This document shows, in pieces, positions 12,606 to 14,639 of a stretch of DNA of 14,639 nt. Numbering within the stretch: position 1 is the first letter of the stretch; each line of letters opens with the position of its first letter. This DNA is from Bacillota bacterium (GTDB taxonomy: Bacteria > Bacillota > Clostridia > Tissierellales > Tissierellaceae). Where the stretch lies: the NCBI GenBank assembly GCA_023388495.1, contig JAEWGC010000022.1, positions 1 to 14,639 on the forward strand. Direction: 5' to 3'. Under the pieces are notes generated by a model, which was not told the origin of the DNA, ran no database searches, and worked only from the letters and a program-made list of their open reading frames with translations. A program made the translations under genes and the position numbers.

Positions 12606-13037
12606 ATGCTTTTACAGGAAAGAATCAAGGAATTGGATAGTGGAATAATTAATATTTGCAATGATAAAATCCATTTAACTGGATTTATGTCAAGTGAACG
12701 ATTACTAGATTATTATGAGAAAGGTCATGATTGTAGACTTTCAATAGGTGTATATCCTAATGAAGAATATAATATAGCTTATGCAAAAGACAATGCTTTA
12801 TTTCTGATATTGGAAGATGACATAGAAGTTTCTAGGTATGATTTCAAACCAATTAAGAATGAAACTGTTAAATATAAAGATACTGATAATAAACAAAGAA
12901 CTAAAGTTTATACCATTAGGTACTGCGACTATTCCAATAAATATAATTATAAGGATATTGATAAAAGTATTTTATTCAATAATAGAGAAGAACTTTCAAA
13001 CTTTTTCTTAATTGAATACAATGTACAATTAGATTGA
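12606..13037 (+). CDS. Hypothetical protein (143 aa)
   Basis: I do not recognise this protein. It begins MLLQERIKELDSGIINICND and contains several Tyr/Asp-rich segments (YPNEEYNIAY, YCDYSNKYNYKDIDK). No membrane helix or catalytic motif is visible. CGGAGGTG precedes ATG 12606 and the gap to the exonuclease-BRCT gene is 12 bp, so they are co-transcribed and may act together. A terminator-like hairpin on the opposite strand follows. Confidence 0.65.
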   Translation: MLLQERIKELDSGIINICNDKIHLTGFMSSERLLDYYEKGHDCRLSIGVYPNEEYNIAYAKDNALFLILEDDIEVSRYDFKPIKNETVKYKDTDNKQRTKVYTIRYCDYSNKYNYKDIDKSILFNNREELSNFFLIEYNVQLD

Positions 13038-13041
13038 TAAA

Positions 13042-13079
13042 CAAAAATCCCCCACAGTGCTACCAACACTATGAGGGAT
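13042..13079 (-). terminator. Minus-strand terminator between the lysogeny operon and int
   Basis: A 13-bp stem with two mismatches (13047-13059 with 13067-13079, seven-base loop) is followed on the minus strand by TTTTTG. No gene on the minus strand runs toward it in this window, so it would stop antisense transcripts coming leftward through int, for example from the tRNA-Sec side. On the plus strand there is no T-tract. Confidence 0.5.
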
Positions 13080-13085
13080 AACTTA

Positions 13086-13137
13086 AGATTAATGGATAAT
13101 CTCAAGCCTTTAGACAGCTTAATTATACCATTAATCT
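13086..13137. repeat. Nested inverted repeats upstream of the integrase gene
   Basis: AGATTAATGG (13086-13095) and CCATTAATCT (13128-13137) are exact reverse complements; ATAAT/ATTAT and AAGC/GCTT pairs lie inside. The first arm can instead pair with TAATCT (13097-13102), and TAATCTC occurs again at 13132-13138. The two foldings exclude one another. The structure is just before the integrase ribosome-binding site (13150-13157), so it may control integrase expression or bind a recombination/regulatory protein. Confidence 0.6.
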
Positions 13138-13162
13138 CCAATAATTTAAAGGAGGTTTTTTA

Positions 13163-14293
13163 ATGAGAGGACACATAAGAAAAAGAGGATCTACTTATTC
13201 AATAGTAGTTGATATTGGAACAGATCCTGCAACTGGTAAAAGAAAACAGAAATGGTTTAGTGGTTATAAATCACAAGATGAAGCGGAACAAGCCATGGCA
13301 AAAGTAATTACACAAGTTTATGAAGGGACATTATTGCTACCTTCGGATATGATTTTAAAAGATTATCTTGAAATGTGGATAGATAAAAAGAAGAAAAAGC
13401 TATCCCCTACATCCTTATCTGGATATCTTACAATAATAAATAAGCACCTCATACCTTCACTTGGATATATCAAGCTGAAAGATATTAAACCTTATATAAT
13501 TGATGATTATTATGATACTAAGCTAGAGACTTTATCTGGAACTACAGTCTTGCATCATCATAGAATGCTAAATAAAGCATTGGTAGATGCAGTTAAAAAA
13601 TATCGTCTACTAGCAACTAACCCGCTGGAGGGTGTCGAAGCTCCTAAGGCTACAAAATATAAAGCAAGTGTTCTGAATACAGAAGAAGTACAACTACTTT
13701 TTAAAGCTCTCGAAGGCGACAAGCTTGAAGTTCCTATTAAGGTAATGTTATTCCTTGGATTACGTCGTGGAGAACTCTTAGGCCTTAAATGGGAAGATGT
13801 AGACTATAACAATAAGACTATTACTATACAAAGAAATTTAATTAGAGGTGGAGATACTGGCGTCGAATTATATTTAAAAGATCCTAAGACGGAGGACAGT
13901 ACGAGAACCATAGTTTTATCTGATAATATTATTGAATTGCTAAAAAGACATCAAGAAGAACAAAATGAATTGATTGCAAAGCAAGGAAATCTATATCAGG
14001 ATGAAGGATTTATTTTCTGTAATGATGATGGATCTAATATTAACCCATCAGCCTTCAGCCATAGATTTGGTGCTTTTATAAAAAGAAATAAATTAAAACA
14101 TATAAGGCTACATGATCTAAGGCATACCAATGCTACTATGATGCTACTATCAAATGTTCCAGCAAAAGTTGCTTCAGAAAGACTAGGACATTCAAATGTA
14201 TCAATAACACTTGACCTATATAGTCATGTAATTGATGAAATGAAGCAAGAAGCTACTAATAAAATAGACGATATATTATTTAATACTAAATAA
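13163..14293 (+). CDS. int: Phage-type tyrosine integrase
   Basis: The 376-aa protein has the three-part layout of Tn916/phage integrases. An N-terminal arm-binding domain (1-55, starting MRGHIRKRGSTYSIVV, with ATGKRKQKWFSGY) is followed by a core-binding SAM-like domain (about 62-160) and the catalytic domain (165-360). Catalytic residues visible: R201 in GLRRGEL, K242 in PKTEDSTR, H317 and R320 in HDLRHT, H343 in LGHSN, and nucleophile Y353 in LDLYSHV. All are present, so it should be active. AAAGGAGG precedes ATG 13163. It ends 117 bp from the tRNA-Sec 3' end, its probable attachment site. A terminator overlaps its stop. Confidence 0.96.
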   Translation: MRGHIRKRGSTYSIVVDIGTDPATGKRKQKWFSGYKSQDEAEQAMAKVITQVYEGTLLLPSDMILKDYLEMWIDKKKKKLSPTSLSGYLTIINKHLIPSLGYIKLKDIKPYIIDDYYDTKLETLSGTTVLHHHRMLNKALVDAVKKYRLLATNPLEGVEAPKATKYKASVLNTEEVQLLFKALEGDKLEVPIKVMLFLGLRRGELLGLKWEDVDYNNKTITIQRNLIRGGDTGVELYLKDPKTEDSTRTIVLSDNIIELLKRHQEEQNELIAKQGNLYQDEGFIFCNDDGSNINPSAFSHRFGAFIKRNKLKHIRLHDLRHTNATMMLLSNVPAKVASERLGHSNVSITLDLYSHVIDEMKQEATNKIDDILFNTK

Positions 14294-14312
14294 CATTTAG
14301 TATATTATTTTT
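14283..14312 (+). terminator. Integrase terminator
   Basis: ATACTAAAT (14283-14291) and ATTTAGTAT (14295-14303) form a perfect 9-bp stem with a 3-base loop, overlapping the stop codon at 14291-14293. TATTATTTTT follows on the plus strand. Confidence 0.7.
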
Positions 14313-14319
14313 ACCCTCA

Positions 14320-14338
14320 TGTTTGCAAAATGTTTGCA
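14320..14338. repeat. Tandem 8-bp direct repeats; candidate integrase arm sites
   Basis: TGTTTGCA occurs at 14320-14327 and again at 14331-14338, 11 bp apart, in the space between int and the tRNA-Sec attachment site. Integrase arm-type sites are usually paired short repeats in this position. The basic N-terminal domain of the integrase would be the ligand. Confidence 0.5.
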
Positions 14339-14377
14339 TTTTGATTTTAGACTTATATTCTAACCAAAAACAAAAAA

Positions 14378-14400
14378 TAAAAAAAGCGACCTAAGTCGCT
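14378..14400 (-). terminator. Terminator of the tRNA-Sec transcript
   Basis: AGCGAC-TTAG-GTCGCT (14400-14385, minus strand) is a perfect 6-bp stem followed by TTTTTTTATTTTTT. It lies 10 bases after the tRNA 3' end. Because it is on the element side of the tRNA it may be supplied by the element. Confidence 0.85.
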
Positions 14401-14409
14401 AATTTACTA

Positions 14410-14506
14410 TGGCGGGGATATGTGAGAATCGAACTCACCTAGGAAGCTATTAACCCCCCACGCTGGTTTTGAAGACCAGAGAGCCCACCAGGACTCATCT
14501 ACCCCC
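14410..14506 (-). tRNA. selC: Selenocysteine tRNA (anticodon UCA)
   Basis: The 97-base minus-strand gene has the tRNA-Sec layout. It has an 8-position acceptor (GGGGGTAG with ATATCCCC), a 6-bp D stem (GAGTCC/GGGCTC) with a 4-base loop, and the anticodon arm CTGGT-CTTCAAA-ACCAG with TCA at 14470-14472. A long variable arm is followed by T arm GTGAG-TTCGATT-CTCAC, discriminator G and an encoded CCA (14412-14410). It reads UGA as selenocysteine with SelA, SelB and SelD. The acceptor has one G-U and one G-A pair, unusual. The 3' end faces the integrase, as expected for an attachment site. A strong promoter lies just upstream. Confidence 0.95.
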
Positions 14507-14524
14507 AAACTTAGAACAAGAATT

Positions 14525-14553
14525 ATTATACAACATATTTTGACATTTTTCAA
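14525..14553 (-). promoter_or_regulatory. Promoter of tRNA-Sec
   Basis: On the minus strand TTGAAA (14553-14548) and TATAAT (14530-14525) are 17 bp apart. Transcription should start near 14518, about 12 bases before the tRNA. Confidence 0.85.
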
Positions 14554-14556
14554 GCA

Positions 14557-14639
14557 TTATAATTTAGAATTATTAAAATAATAGCCTACTCCCCATTTAG
14601 TCATGATATACTCCACATCTGACGAGTCCTTTTCAATCT
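14557..14639 (-). CDS. C-terminal end of an OmpR/PhoB-family response regulator (partial)
   Basis: The last 26 codons before TAA 14557-14559 read IEKDSSDVEYIMTKWGVGYY, then FNNSKL. The YIMTKWGVGYYF segment matches the end of the OmpR-type winged helix (recognition helix followed by the T-x-x-G-x-GY-x-F wing). The gene continues beyond the window. It is host DNA lying upstream of tRNA-Sec and transcribed in the same direction. The rest of the protein and its partner kinase are not visible. Confidence 0.8.
   Translation of the reverse strand, partial: IEKDSSDVEYIMTKWGVGYYFNNSKL

Noticed and set aside
12947..13141. Minus-strand frame across the end of the 12606-13037 gene
   Set aside because: No ribosome-binding site, and it covers the hairpins before int; a shadow of the structured region.
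1..14639. CRISPR arrays, insertion sequences or rRNA genes
   Set aside because: No regularly spaced repeats, transposase genes or rRNA-like stretches were seen.

Overview
The window is AT-rich DNA from a selenocysteine-using, low-GC Firmicute, most likely of the Clostridia. The inference rests on the AT content, strong GGAGG ribosome-binding sites before almost every gene, and a tRNA-Sec gene at the right end. Nearly all of the window is the integrase-proximal part of a temperate phage or phage-like integrative element inserted at the 3' end of that tRNA-Sec gene. Host DNA begins at about 14410: tRNA-Sec (14410-14506, minus) and, upstream of it, the last 26 codons of an OmpR-type response regulator (14557 to the window edge, minus). 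I found no second copy of the tRNA 3' end at the left, so the far attachment site should lie outside the window.

Layout from right to left. (1) Attachment and integration: a tyrosine integrase (13163-14293, plus) with its terminator, two 8-bp direct repeats one helical turn apart that could be integrase arm sites, and a terminator for the tRNA gene. (2) Lysogeny module, plus strand, 10563-13037: CI-like repressor, ImmA-like metallopeptidase, an unknown gene, a DnaQ-type exonuclease fused to a BRCT domain, and another unknown gene. (3) Switch region, 10340-10562: two consensus promoters that face each other, and six related 14-bp quasi-palindromes spaced about three helical turns apart. (4) Early/replication operon, minus strand, from the Cro-like gene (10330) to 1714: excisionase-like protein, a run of very small genes (several Cys-rich, one membrane), a candidate origin with a perfect 16-bp inverted repeat, a HUH-type Rep endonuclease, RecU resolvase, a phage metallopeptidase, an adenine methyltransferase, a ParB-like protein without ParA, a zinc-ribbon protein, SSB, and at the far end a DUF1492/ArpU-like late regulator.

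Left of 1714 the expected terminase and structural genes do not follow. There is instead an 800-bp stretch holding a possible small-toxin/structured-RNA locus and a frameshifted small gene, then a five-helix membrane protein (162-899, minus), a cluster of terminator hairpins, and the last codons of a plus-strand gene.

Proposed working of the module: the CI-like repressor holds the face-to-face promoters; ImmA-like cleavage relieves it; the minus promoter then drives excisionase, Rep and the accessory replication proteins; the DUF1492 protein would turn on late genes. Recognised with confidence: integrase, SSB, RecU, Dam-type methyltransferase, ParB-like protein, exonuclease-BRCT protein and tRNA-Sec. 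At least nine small genes of 44-59 codons were read directly from the sequence from their ribosome-binding sites. Several starts were moved to GTG, TTG or internal ATG codons on the same evidence.
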